From an uncultured Bacteroides sp. (lineage in GTDB: Bacteria; Bacteroidota; Bacteroidia; Bacteroidales; Bacteroidaceae), in the NCBI GenBank assembly GCA_945965395.1, contig CAMFND010000058.1, forward strand, positions 1-64,000: 64,000 nucleotides of DNA. Direction: 5' to 3'. The notes under the pieces were generated by a model. That model had not been told where the DNA came from. It worked only from the letters and a program-made list of their open reading frames with translations, and made no database searches. Below, one piece after another: positions 8,255 through 17,147 of this stretch (position 1 is the stretch's first letter; each line of letters begins with the position of its first letter). Both the position numbers and the translations under genes were made by a program.

Positions 8255-10416
8255 TGAAGCATAAGTTATTATTATCCTTATTTGCCACCCTTTCCCTCAC
8301 CGCTCATGCGGATGAGGGAATGTGGATGCTGACCGACCTGAAACAGCAGAATGCTGCTGTGATGCAGGATTTGGGACTGGACATCAGCATTGACCAGGTG
8401 TACTGTCCGGACAACATCAGCCTGAAAGATGCCGTGGTGCATTTCGGAGGCGGATGTACAGGTGAAGTCATCTCCTCGGAAGGACTGGTGCTGACCAACC
8501 ATCACTGCGGATACGGTTACATCCAGCAGCACAGTTCAGTGGAACATGATTACCTGACCGACGGCTTCTGGGCGATGACGCGTGAACAGGAACTTCCGTG
8601 TGAAGGACTGAACGTGACCTTTATCGACCGGATACTTGACGTAACGGAATACGTGCAGAAGCAGTTGAAGAAGTCTAAAGACCCGGACGGAACTAACTAC
8701 CTCTCTCCTTCTTTCTTGGCCAAAGTAGCTGAAAAGTTTGCCAAAAAGGAACGTATCCGCACCAACGAATTTACGACTTTGGAACTGAAACCGTTCTATG
8801 GAGCCAACAAATACTACCTGTTTGTCAAGACATCTTACAAGGATGTACGCATGGTAGGTGCTCCTCCCTCTTCCATCGGTAAGTTCGGAGCAGATACCGA
8901 CAACTGGATGTGGCCCCGCCACTGCGGTGACTTCTCTATCTTCCGTATCTACGCCAACAAGGACGGAAAACCGGCCAATTACAGTGCCGAAAACGTACCT
9001 TTGAAAGTAAAGAAACACATTGCCATCAACCTGAAAGGGGTGAAGGAAGGTGACTTTACCTTCGTGATGGGATTCCCCGGACGCAACTGGCGTTACATGA
9101 TCAGCGATGAGGTGGAAGAACGTATGCAAACTACCAACTTCATGCGCGACACCATTCGCGGTGTACGCCTGCGGGTGTTGGGAGAAGAAATGGCTAAGGA
9201 TGCACGTACCCGTATCCAGTATGCAGCCAAATATGCTTCATCGGCCAACTACTGGAAAAATGCCATCGGCATGAACGAAGGACTGGTACGACTGAAAGTA
9301 CTCGACCGCAAAAAACGGGAACAGGAACAATTGTTAGCTTTCGGAGATTCCATCGGAAATGACAATTACCGGAAAGCCTACGAAAACATCAAGCAGATTG
9401 TCGCACAGCGTCACGATGCAGTGTACCACCAGCAGGCTATTTACGAAGCCTTGATGCTGGGAACCGAATTCTTTAAAGTACCCGATACGGATGCCTTGAG
9501 AGTGGCACTGGAAGGCCAGAAACAGAAAGACATTGACGAAGCTGTTGCTGCCCTGAAGGAAGCCGGACAGAAGTTCTTCAACAAGGACTACAATCCGGAA
9601 GTCGACCGCAAGGTATCCAAACAGCTGATTGCCTTGTATGCCCGACTGATTCCGGCAGACCTGCGGATTGACATATTCCAGACTATCGAAAAGGATTTCC
9701 AGGGAAATACCGATGCGTTTGTGGATGCCTGCTTCAACCAGTCTATCTTCAGAAGTCCGGAAGCACTGGATGAGTTTCTGAAGCAGCCCGATGCACAGCA
9801 GTTGGAAAACGACCTGATGGTGAGATATGCCGCTTCCGTACGCAACGGATACCAGGCTACCAGCGATGCCATGCAGGAGGAAACCAATGCATACAACGCA
9901 GCTCACAAGACGTGGGTAGAAGGTGTATTGCAGATGAAGAAAGCCAACGGACAGCCAATCTATCCGGATGCCAACTCTACCCTCCGACTGACTTATGGAA
10001 AGATTGGCTCTTACGAACCGGCTGACGGAAAGGAATACCTTTACTATACCACCTTGAAAGGGGTGATGGAAAAGGAAGACCCGAACAATCCGGAATTTGT
10101 GGTACCAGCCAAGCTGAAAGAGTTGTATGAAAAGAAAGATTTCGGTCCCTACGCTATGCCCGACGGACGAATGCCGGTCTGCTTCGCCACTGCGACAGAC
10201 AACACAGGAGGTAACTCCGGTTCTCCGGTATTCAACGCGAAAGGGGAACTAATCGGTACCGGATTCGACCGCAACTACGAGGGACTGACCGGTGACATAG
10301 CCTACAACCCACAGTTACAACGTGCGGCCTGTGTAGACATCCGCTATACCTTGTTCATCATTGACAAGTTTGCCGGTGCATCTCATTTGCTCAAAGAAAT
10401 GACCATCATCCGATAA
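8254..10416 (+). CDS. dpp11: Dipeptidyl peptidase 11 (S46, Asp/Glu-specific)
   Basis: This paralogue of the preceding gene has 720 residues and a signal peptide ending near LTAHA-DEG. The His (TNHHCGY, 84), the [13 protein letters not shown] block and Ser655 (GGNSGSP) are present. Arg673 (FDRNYE) occupies the position that gives P. gingivalis DPP11 its preference for acidic P1 residues, so release of Xaa-Asp and Xaa-Glu dipeptides is predicted. With DPP7 it would cover both hydrophobic and acidic P1 residues. The start overlaps the DPP7 stop by one base, and a strong terminator follows. Such pairs feed peptide and amino-acid fermentation. Confidence 0.92.
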   Translation: MKHKLLLSLFATLSLTAHADEGMWMLTDLKQQNAAVMQDLGLDISIDQVYCPDNISLKDAVVHFGGGCTGEVISSEGLVLTNHHCGYGYIQQHSSVEHDYLTDGFWAMTREQELPCEGLNVTFIDRILDVTEYVQKQLKKSKDPDGTNYLSPSFLAKVAEKFAKKERIRTNEFTTLELKPFYGANKYYLFVKTSYKDVRMVGAPPSSIGKFGADTDNWMWPRHCGDFSIFRIYANKDGKPANYSAENVPLKVKKHIAINLKGVKEGDFTFVMGFPGRNWRYMISDEVEERMQTTNFMRDTIRGVRLRVLGEEMAKDARTRIQYAAKYASSANYWKNAIGMNEGLVRLKVLDRKKREQEQLLAFGDSIGNDNYRKAYENIKQIVAQRHDAVYHQQAIYEALMLGTEFFKVPDTDALRVALEGQKQKDIDEAVAALKEAGQKFFNKDYNPEVDRKVSKQLIALYARLIPADLRIDIFQTIEKDFQGNTDAFVDACFNQSIFRSPEALDEFLKQPDAQQLENDLMVRYAASVRNGYQATSDAMQEETNAYNAAHKTWVEGVLQMKKANGQPIYPDANSTLRLTYGKIGSYEPADGKEYLYYTTLKGVMEKEDPNNPEFVVPAKLKELYEKKDFGPYAMPDGRMPVCFATATDNTGGNSGSPVFNAKGELIGTGFDRNYEGLTGDIAYNPQLQRAACVDIRYTLFIIDKFAGASHLLKEMTIIR

Positions 10417-10420
10417 ACAG

Positions 10421-10451
10421 AAAAAGCCAGACTTTCCGGTCTGGCTTTTTT
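10421..10451. terminator. Bidirectional Rho-independent terminator
   Basis: The stem GCCAGAC/GTCTGGC has a 6-nt loop and is flanked by A5 and T6. It lies between the convergent dpp11 and xseB genes, touching the 3' end of xseB. Confidence 0.9.
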
Positions 10452-10454
10452 GTT

Positions 10455-10664
10455 TCAGGCTTGTGCCTCATTATCTTCTTCCAAGATTTTCTTTATCTCC
10501 GCATCAGCCTTATACAGTTTGTTCTTACAGAACTTTATCAGCTTCTGGGCTTCCTGCAAGTATTCGCCCAACTGGTCGATATCCAGTTCATTGCTTTCAA
10601 TGCGAGACACTATTTCCTCCAGGCGTTTCATCGCTTCTGAATAGGTTTCCTTCTTTGCTGCCAT
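10455..10664 (-). CDS. xseB: Exodeoxyribonuclease VII small subunit
   Basis: This 69-residue helical protein has the XseB pattern YSEAMKRLEEIVSRIES...LDIDQLGEYLQEAQKLIKFCKNKL. It partners XseA in the complex that degrades single-stranded DNA into oligonucleotides. It starts one base after the xseA stop, so the two are translationally linked. The acidic, Glu-rich tail is typical of the family. Confidence 0.93.
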   Translation of the reverse strand: MAAKKETYSEAMKRLEEIVSRIESNELDIDQLGEYLQEAQKLIKFCKNKLYKADAEIKKILEEDNEAQA

Positions 10665-10665
10665 A

Positions 10666-11970
10666 TCACTTATTTATTACTTTACTCCTAAATTTACCTT
10701 TTGCCAGACGGGTTTCTACTTCATCTCCCGGTTTCAACAAGGAAGCATCCGTCACCACTTTGCCATCCAGCAGAGTAAGGCTGTATCCTTTTTTCAATAA
10801 CTTCTCCGGAGAAGCCGAATCTACCCGCTGTGTCAGCAGTTCCAGCCGATGTGTTTCGCGCTGCACACGGTTCTGCAAAGCAGAAAGTAATCGGGGCATC
10901 AATTGCAAGCGGTAGTTTTCCTGCAACAAGCGCGACTGCCAGGCCGTTTTCATCCGGTTCTGAAATTTCTCCTGACGGAAATTTTCCCGCTGCAACCGCA
11001 TCTGCACCTGTCCCGGAATCCGGGTTACAAATGAACCCAGTCGCTGTTTCTCCTGTTGCAACAAGCGAGGTACTTCCTGATAGATAACCTCCTCGTATGC
11101 TTCCAGTTCCTGTGCCGTCCGTCTTACATGATTAATCAGAAACTCAGCCGCAGCTGTCGGAGTCTTGACACGGGTATGTGAAATCATATCCAGCACCGTA
11201 TCGTCTCGTTCATGACCGATTCCGGTAATAATAGGAAGCGGAAACTGTGCGCAGTTTGCCGCCAAATCGTAGGTATCAAAACCCGAAAGGTCGGAAGTGG
11301 CCCCTCCTCCCCGGATAATCACCACCACATCCCAGTTATCGCGCGTCGCATTAATGCGGTCGAGTGCCTGAATAATGGACTGTTCTACCTGCTCTCCCTG
11401 CATAATAGCCTGAAAAAGACGGGGATAAAACACAAAGCCGAAGGAATTATGCAACAGCTGATTGCAGAAATCGCCATAACCGGCAGCCGTAGCCGATGAA
11501 ATGACCGCAATACGCTGCGTCAGTACGGGAAGCTCCAATTCCTTATTCAGTGTCAAGATTCCCTCCTCATCCAACTGCCGGAGAATTTCCTTACGACGGC
11601 GTACCATATCGCCCAAAGTATAGGTGGGGTCAATATTGACTACCGTCAGCGAGTAGCCATACAGTTCGTGGAAATCGACCGTGACTTTTACCAGTACCTT
11701 CAAGCCTGAAACGAAAGCCTGCCCCGTTTCCCGCTCAAAATAACTCCGCAAACGGGTAAAGACATTTGTCCATATAATTCCTCGTGCCTTGGCCAGGAGC
11801 GCATTGCCGGTAGCATCTTTCTGCACAAACTCCAGATAGCAATGTCCGGAATAATTTACACGCACATCGCTTAGTTCAGCCTGCACCCAATATTCATCCG
11901 GCAGGCAGGAGGTGATGCTCCGTCTGACCAAGGAGTTCAGTTCGAGTAAAGAAAGAGGCTTATTTTCCAT
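10666..11970 (-). CDS. xseA: Exodeoxyribonuclease VII large subunit
   Basis: This is the catalytic subunit of exonuclease VII. The N-terminal OB-fold (about 1-105, with VQAELSDVRVNYSGHCYLEF) is followed by the nuclease core, with ISSATAAGYGDF, VVIIRGGGATSDLSGFD and ITGIGHERDDTVLD, then a long coiled-coil region (about 285-390) and a C-terminal strand segment (KGYSLTLLDGKVV). The length of 434 residues is normal. The first 11 bp overlap the end of the upstream subtilase gene, and xseB follows after one base, so all three probably share one mRNA. Confidence 0.93.
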   Translation of the reverse strand: MENKPLSLLELNSLVRRSITSCLPDEYWVQAELSDVRVNYSGHCYLEFVQKDATGNALLAKARGIIWTNVFTRLRSYFERETGQAFVSGLKVLVKVTVDFHELYGYSLTVVNIDPTYTLGDMVRRRKEILRQLDEEGILTLNKELELPVLTQRIAVISSATAAGYGDFCNQLLHNSFGFVFYPRLFQAIMQGEQVEQSIIQALDRINATRDNWDVVVIIRGGGATSDLSGFDTYDLAANCAQFPLPIITGIGHERDDTVLDMISHTRVKTPTAAAEFLINHVRRTAQELEAYEEVIYQEVPRLLQQEKQRLGSFVTRIPGQVQMRLQRENFRQEKFQNRMKTAWQSRLLQENYRLQLMPRLLSALQNRVQRETHRLELLTQRVDSASPEKLLKKGYSLTLLDGKVVTDASLLKPGDEVETRLAKGKFRSKVINK

Positions 11971-13345
11971 CAGTATCCGCTTTCAGTTTCATGGCCAGTT
12001 GATAGGCTTTCCACATATCCGTCACTCCATATCCGTATATATTATCAGGATAAGCATTACGGTCGCTGGCTTCATGCACTACCTGAATGAGCTGCCGTAC
12101 CGTAAGCCAAGGACATGCCTGCCACAAACAAGCCACCAGTCCACAGAAAATAGGCGACGCAAAAGAAGTACCGTTGGCAAAAGCGGTACCTCCATCCACT
12201 CCTATCACTGCCGAATGTACTCCCATTGCCATAACATCGGGTTTGATACGCCCGTCTGCCGTATTACCGATGGAAGAAAAAGCGGCATTCACTCCCATAT
12301 TATCGATGGCACCTATGGTCAATATATCTTCCGCATCGGCTGGAGGAGTGATTTTTTTCCATTCATCCATACCGGAATTTCCGGCACTGCATACCACCAA
12401 TAACCCTTTCTTTGCCGCATACGAAGCAGAAGCGGCCATCAAAGAAGTATGCCCGTCCAACTGACGATATGTATAATTATCAATCGGGTCGTCAAATGAA
12501 TAATATCCTAAGGAGGTATTGACAATATCCACTCCCACACTATCGGCAAATTCCACTGCCGCAGCCCAGTTATCCTCTTCCACCGGCTGCTCCGTATCAT
12601 TGTCTTCACTTCTTAACAGCCAGTAGCCCGCTTCGGGAGCTGTTCCCACCATGACATGAGGCGTATTGACAGCCATGCACGACAAAACTTTCATGCCGTG
12701 ATTATGTTCGCCATAAATATCTGAAGAAGGATTGACAAAATCATGTGTGCCTAAAATCGTCGTATTCTTGAAGATTTTCATGGCATCCACATTATAAAAG
12801 CCGGCATCGATGACCGCAATCTGTATCCCTTTGCCTTTAAATCCGGCCAGATGCAGACTGTCTCCATGGTGAATCTTGATTTGTTCGGCTCCCATTCCAT
12901 AATAATCATCCTGCTTTTTCCACTGATTCTTCACCTGCTCCTTTCTGTCTTTGTTGCGGGGCATAATGGAATCTGGAGATACCCATACTTTTTTGATGGA
13001 GCGGACAAATGAATTATCCAGAAAGCGCAAGGCAACGGCCTCATCGGGAACCTGCATCAGCACGGTATTGTTCCATTTACTGGATGAGATGTATTTTCCT
13101 CCCTGCGACTCCAGGCGCTCAATATAGGCACGGCAAACAGGCAAGTCGGTAGAATCAACGGCTACCCCCTGACTGGCACGACGGGCAAGTGCCCGTTCGG
13201 ACAAAAAAGTTTCAGGATGTTCCAAAGAATGTACAGACTTTGACTTGTCAGTCAACTGCACTCTGTATTTATATAAACTCTCTGCCGAGACAGTACTTCC
13301 GCAGAGCAAAAAGAGAAGAGCTAATCCTATTCTATTCACTTTCAT
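11960..13345 (-). CDS. S8 family (subtilisin-like) serine peptidase
   Basis: The ATG at 13345 is chosen because the reading frame upstream runs into the predicted -7 box at 13370-13377. It also gives a clean signal peptide (MKVNRIGLALLFLLCGSTVSA). A propeptide-like region of about 130 residues precedes the catalytic domain. The catalytic Asp lies in VIDAGFYN, His in EHNHGMKVLS, the oxyanion Asn in CSAGNSG and Ser in NGTSFASP. All four are present, so the enzyme should be active and exported. The 3' end overlaps xseA by 11 bp. No Por-type secretion C-terminal domain is seen, so a periplasmic or outer-membrane location is more likely than surface sorting. The substrate is unknown. Confidence 0.88.
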   Translation of the reverse strand: MKVNRIGLALLFLLCGSTVSAESLYKYRVQLTDKSKSVHSLEHPETFLSERALARRASQGVAVDSTDLPVCRAYIERLESQGGKYISSSKWNNTVLMQVPDEAVALRFLDNSFVRSIKKVWVSPDSIMPRNKDRKEQVKNQWKKQDDYYGMGAEQIKIHHGDSLHLAGFKGKGIQIAVIDAGFYNVDAMKIFKNTTILGTHDFVNPSSDIYGEHNHGMKVLSCMAVNTPHVMVGTAPEAGYWLLRSEDNDTEQPVEEDNWAAAVEFADSVGVDIVNTSLGYYSFDDPIDNYTYRQLDGHTSLMAASASYAAKKGLLVVCSAGNSGMDEWKKITPPADAEDILTIGAIDNMGVNAAFSSIGNTADGRIKPDVMAMGVHSAVIGVDGGTAFANGTSFASPIFCGLVACLWQACPWLTVRQLIQVVHEASDRNAYPDNIYGYGVTDMWKAYQLAMKLKADTDGK

Positions 13346-13369
13346 CCACATAGCTTTTATTTTGGAGCG

Positions 13370-13377
13370 CAAAGATA
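13370..13377 (-). promoter_or_regulatory. Bacteroidales -7 box (TATCTTTG)
   Basis: TATCTTTG on the minus strand lies 24 bp before the subtilase ATG. It probably drives the subtilase-xseA-xseB operon. Confidence 0.65.
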
Positions 13378-13409
13378 CACAAAGTTTTCCCTGAATGCGG
13401 AAAAAAGTT

Positions 13410-13417
13410 TACCTTTG
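13410..13417 (+). promoter_or_regulatory. Bacteroidales -7 box (TACCTTTG)
   Basis: TACCTTTG lies 57 bp before the MATE transporter ATG. The transcribed leader contains a small hairpin (AGAAAATC-TAAA-GATTTCT, 13429-13447). Confidence 0.65.
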
Positions 13418-13474
13418 CACGATTTTTTAGAAAATCTAAAGATTTCTGGATAACAATTAATAAGGTAAATAATT

Positions 13475-14848
13475 ATGTCGCAAAAAGGAACAGCCGCTGA
13501 ACTGGGCACTGAACGAATTGGAAAACTATTGATGCAATACGCCATTCCGGCCATTATTGCCATGACTGCTTCTTCACTTTACAACATGGTAGACAGTATT
13601 TTTATCGGACACGGAGTGGGTCCTCTGGCCATATCGGGACTGGCCATCACCTTTCCGCTGATGAACCTGGCCGCTGCCTTCGGTTCACTGGTGGGAGTCG
13701 GTGCCTCTACCCTCATCTCCGTTAAATTAGGTCAGAAGGATTATACTACCGCACAGCAGATTTTAGGAAACGTCGTATCATTAAACCTGATTATCGGGGT
13801 GCTGTTTACCATTGTCTGCCTCTTGTTTCTGGACCCCATCCTGCGTTTCTTTGGAGCCAGTGAGGCTACATTGCCCTATGCCAAAGATTACATGGTGACC
13901 ATCTTATTAGGAAATGTAATCACCCACATGTATTTAGGACTTAACTCGGTGTTGCGTTCAGCCGGACATCCTCAAAAGGCTATGGCCGCCACTATACTGA
14001 CAGTTGTCATCAACACTTTGCTGGACCCCTTGTTCATCTACACCTTCCACATGGGAATAAAGGGAGCCGCCGTGGCAACTGTCCTGGCTCAGGTGATTTC
14101 ACTCTGCTGGCTCATCCGAATTTTCTGCAACAAGAATGAATTGCTTCACTTCCGGAGAGGCATTTATCGCCTAAAAAGAATACTGGTAGAAAATATCATC
14201 GGTATCGGACTGGCTCCGTTTTTCATGAACCTGGCCTCCTGCTTTATCGTGATTCTGATAAACAAAGGGTTAAAACTATACGACGGAGATTTGGCCATCG
14301 GTGCATTTGGAATCGTCAACCGCATCGTATTCTTATTCGTCATGATTGTGATGGGGCTCAACCAAGGAATGCAACCCATTGCCGGCTACAACTTTGGTGC
14401 ACAGAATTATCATCGTGTAAACCAGGTAATGAAATATACCGTCATCGCTGCTACCATTGTTACCGCCAGTGGCTTCTTAGTGGGTGAACTGATGCCAGAG
14501 CTGGCCGTATCCGCCTTTACAACAGATGCACAGCTCATCCAACTGAGTGCCAAAGGCCTAAGGGTAGTGGTCATGTTCTTCCCTATCATCGGCTTCCAGA
14601 TGGTTACTTCCAACTTCTTCCAAAGTATCGGAATGGCCAAGAAAGCCATCATACTTTCTTTAAGCCGTCAGGTACTGATTCTGATTCCCTGCCTGCTTAT
14701 CCTTCCGCTTTTCTGGGGAGTAGACGGAGTGTGATACAGCATGCCTATTTCTGACATAACCGCCAGCATCATTGCCGGAAGCATGCTCTACAGTCAGTTC
14801 CAGAAATTCAAACGACACGCTGCCGAAACCGGAATCGAAATAAAATAA
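13475..14848 (+). pseudogene. MATE family efflux transporter, interrupted by an in-frame TGA
   Basis: The reading frame encodes a NorM/DinF-like MATE exporter with about 12 membrane segments. It begins GTERIGKLLMQYAIPAIIAM, and the MATE core GLNQGMQPIAGYNFGA is present. Codon 420 (14732-14734) is TGA. Reading through it restores a normal MATE end in the same frame (GV-x-YSMPISDITASIIAG, then a basic tail) up to TAA at 14846-14848, giving 457 residues. The residue at the stop is normally Trp in this family, so one TGG to TGA change explains it. The truncated 419-residue product would lose the last helix. The choice between a recent pseudogene, a tolerated truncation and a sequencing error is open. 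Confidence 0.72.
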
Positions 14849-14884
14849 AAGACAAAAAAGTGACATTTTTTCCGCAGAAAGAAT

Positions 14885-14892
14885 TATATTTG
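14885..14892 (+). promoter_or_regulatory. Bacteroidales -7 box (TATATTTG)
   Basis: TATATTTG lies 26 bp before the ATG at 14919. Transcription would begin near 14899, which rules out the in-frame GTG at 14895 as the start of the next gene. Confidence 0.65.
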
Positions 14893-14918
14893 TTGTGTAT
14901 CAACTAAAGAGTTACACT

Positions 14919-15548
14919 ATGGACGGACACTATGTTATCAATCTCGGACGCCAGCTGGGCAGCGGCGGAAAGGAAATAGGTGAAAAATTAGCGAATGACT
15001 TAGGCATTGCCTTTTACGATAAAGAGCTTATCAACTTAGCTTCTGAAGAGAGCGGACTTTGCAAGGAATTTTTCGAAAAAGCTGATGAGAAAGCTTCTCA
15101 AACCATTTTAGGAGGATTATTCGGAACCCGTTTCCCGTTTATTACAGAAGGAGCCTATCCGTACAACTCCTATCTCAGCAACGATTCTCTGTTCAAAATT
15201 CAGAGTGATGTCATCCGCCATCTGGCAGAAAAGCAATCGTGTCTTTTCGTAGGAAGATGTGCCGACTACATTTTACGCGACCATCCCAGATGTGCCAACG
15301 TCTTTGTGTCAGCCTCACCGGAAGCCCGTATTAAACGACTGATGAAACTGCACCACATCAGCGCGGAAGATGCAGAAGACTTGATGGAAAAAGCGGACAA
15401 GAAACGTTCTTCGTACTACAACTACTATAGCTACAAGACATGGGGAGCAGCTGCTACCTATCATCTGTGTATCGATTCTTCTGTATTAGGTATTGATGGT
15501 ACCGTGGAATTTATCAAGAATTTTGTCAAGCTAAAACTTCATCTATAA
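14919..15548 (+). CDS. Cytidylate kinase-like family protein
   Basis: The 209-residue protein starts with MDGHYVINLGRQLGSGGKEIGEKLA, a P-loop variant (GRQLGSGGKEI) typical of the cytidylate-kinase-like (Cytidylate_kin2) family. FYDKELINLASEESG and LFVGRCADYILRDHP follow, then a lid-like basic segment (PEARIKRLMKLH, DKKRSSYYNYY). It is probably a nucleotide-binding kinase, but the family is distinct from the housekeeping Cmk and the substrate is unproven. It is a single-gene transcript between its own promoter and a terminator. Confidence 0.85.
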   Translation: MDGHYVINLGRQLGSGGKEIGEKLANDLGIAFYDKELINLASEESGLCKEFFEKADEKASQTILGGLFGTRFPFITEGAYPYNSYLSNDSLFKIQSDVIRHLAEKQSCLFVGRCADYILRDHPRCANVFVSASPEARIKRLMKLHHISAEDAEDLMEKADKKRSSYYNYYSYKTWGAAATYHLCIDSSVLGIDGTVEFIKNFVKLKLHL

Positions 15549-15572
15549 GAAAAGATAAAGACATAAAAAAAT

Positions 15573-15616
15573 AAAGAGGCTGCTCAATTTCAGTTGAACA
15601 GCCTCTCTATTTTTTA
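15573..15616. terminator. Bidirectional Rho-independent terminator
   Basis: The stem AGAGGCTGcTCAA/TTGAaCAGCCTCT has a short loop, a preceding A-rich stretch and a following T6. It lies 25 bp after the cytidylate-kinase-like gene. Confidence 0.88.
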
Positions 15617-15656
15617 TACGCAACAAGCCATTCGGAATCTGACTTTTATAAAAATC

Positions 15657-15745
15657 CAGTACTTCTTAGGCAGTACTGGAGTACTCCCCTGAAAGTACTG
15701 CAGTACTTTCTAAGAAGTATTGTAGTACTGCCTAAGAAGTACTGA
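15657..15745. repeat. 22-bp-period palindromic array B (4 units)
   Basis: AGTACT (once AGTATT) occurs eight times with spacings alternating exactly 14 and 8 bp, at 15658, 15672, 15680, 15694, 15702, 15716, 15724 and 15738. This makes four 22-bp units of AGTACT-N8-AGTACT-N2. The first unit (15657-15677) and last unit (15724-15744) are perfect 21-nt reverse complements. The array lies between the convergent 3' ends of the cytidylate-kinase-like gene and thrC, beyond an ordinary terminator. About 90 bp of unremarkable A/T-rich sequence follows before thrC. Confidence 0.9.
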
Positions 15746-15834
15746 GAACTTTGACTTTTCCTGATATAACTAGACGTTTTTTCTTTTTATAAACTGGAAC
15801 AGTAGACACTTTGTACTCGTGTATCTGAGAAGGA

Positions 15835-17136
15835 CTATTGTTTCATCAAGTAAGCTTTAAATGCCGCAAAGTCTTTCGACATCGGTACACTCTGTTTGGT
15901 ACCTTTCATGAATGCCTGAAGCTTTTCCGGTATTTTTACTTCCACTCCAATGATACTTTCTACTGTTTGCAGGAATTTTGCCGGATGAGCTGTTTCAAGG
16001 AACAAACCGACTTCCCCTTCTTTCAGTTCCTCTGCCAACGCACGGTATCCGCATGCACCGTGAGGATCGAGCAGATAACCCGTTTCTTCATAAACCTTCT
16101 GCACCGTTTCACGTATCTGTTCATCAGTATAGGTTTCACCGCTGATTTCAGAAGCAATGGCATCGTGACTGCCTTCGTACAAATCCAGTACCCGGGCAAA
16201 ATTACTGGGGTCGCCTACATCCATGGCATTGGCAATAGTAGCCACCGACGGACGCGGACAATATTCTCCTGTCTTCAGGTATTGATAGAATATATCGTTA
16301 CGATTATTGGCTGCAATAAAGCGTTTCACCGGAAGCCCCATACGCTTGCCAAACAATCCGGCTGTAATATTTCCGAAGTTACCGCTCGGCACACAAACCA
16401 GCAGGTTATCGGCCTTACCGATTTTTTTCATCTGCGCATAAGCATAGAAATAATAAAAGGCCTGCGGCAGGAAACGGGCCACATTGATAGAGTTGGCAGA
16501 TGTCAGCTGCATGTGCTCGTTCAATTCTTTATCCATGAACGCATTCTTCACCAACGCCTGGCAGTCATCGAACGTACCGTCCACTTCGACCGCTGTGATG
16601 TTACGTCCCAAGGTAGTGAATTGTTTTTCCTGAATTTCACTGACTTTTCCTTTCGGATAAAGCACATACACATGAATGCCTTCCACTCCCAGGAAACCAT
16701 TTGCCACCGCACTTCCTGTATCCCCGGATGTAGCTACCAGCACATTGACCTGTTTCTTTCCTTCCTTACGGATAAAGTATCCCAACAGGCGGGCCATAAA
16801 ACGACCACCTACATCTTTAAAAGCCAATGTAGGTCCGTGGAACAGCTCCAAAGAATAAATATTGTCTTTTACTTTTACTGCCGGTACATCAAAGTTCAAT
16901 GTGTCATACACAATCTGTTTCAATGTTTCGGCCGGTACATCTTCTCCAAAAAACGCATCTGCTACCTTATAAGCTATTTCTGGAAAAGAAAGTGTCTCAA
17001 TCTCGTCATAGAACGATTGTGGCAAGGGTTTAATCTGACGGGGCATATATAAACCCTTATCTGAAGCCAGTCCTCTTACCACAGCTTCTTCCAATGTCGC
17101 GTCTAATGCTTTTCCGTTTGTACTGTAATACTTCAT
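15835..17136 (-). CDS. thrC: Threonine synthase
   Basis: This PLP enzyme converts O-phosphohomoserine to threonine. The PLP lysine lies in HGPTLAFKDVGGRF (about residue 111), with the phosphate-binding VATSGDTGSAVANGF and the VCVPSGNFGNITAGLFG block downstream. The length of 433 residues and the N-terminal YYSTNGK...GLYMPR are those of the bacterial/yeast long-form threonine synthase. It is last in the thrA, apgM-like, thrC order, 11 bp after the preceding gene. Confidence 0.94.
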   Translation of the reverse strand: MKYYSTNGKALDATLEEAVVRGLASDKGLYMPRQIKPLPQSFYDEIETLSFPEIAYKVADAFFGEDVPAETLKQIVYDTLNFDVPAVKVKDNIYSLELFHGPTLAFKDVGGRFMARLLGYFIRKEGKKQVNVLVATSGDTGSAVANGFLGVEGIHVYVLYPKGKVSEIQEKQFTTLGRNITAVEVDGTFDDCQALVKNAFMDKELNEHMQLTSANSINVARFLPQAFYYFYAYAQMKKIGKADNLLVCVPSGNFGNITAGLFGKRMGLPVKRFIAANNRNDIFYQYLKTGEYCPRPSVATIANAMDVGDPSNFARVLDLYEGSHDAIASEISGETYTDEQIRETVQKVYEETGYLLDPHGACGYRALAEELKEGEVGLFLETAHPAKFLQTVESIIGVEVKIPEKLQAFMKGTKQSVPMSKDFAAFKAYLMKQ

Positions 17137-17147
17137 ATTGCTATCTG

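Noticed and set aside
14732..14734. TGA read as selenocysteine or as Trp by a changed code
   Set aside because: No selenocysteine insertion element or sel genes are seen, the position is a Trp rather than a Cys in MATE proteins, and other genes here use TGA as a normal stop (for example at 951-953).
15657..15745. CRISPR-like array
   Set aside because: The regular spacing suggested one, but the units are 22 bp in total with spacers of 2-8 bp, the repeats are palindromic, and no cas gene is in the window. The same holds for the other three arrays.
15838..17052. 404-codon open frame opposite thrC
   Set aside because: It is a shadow of thrC: no promoter or start context, Cys/Phe/His-rich composition unlike a real protein, and thrC is unambiguous.
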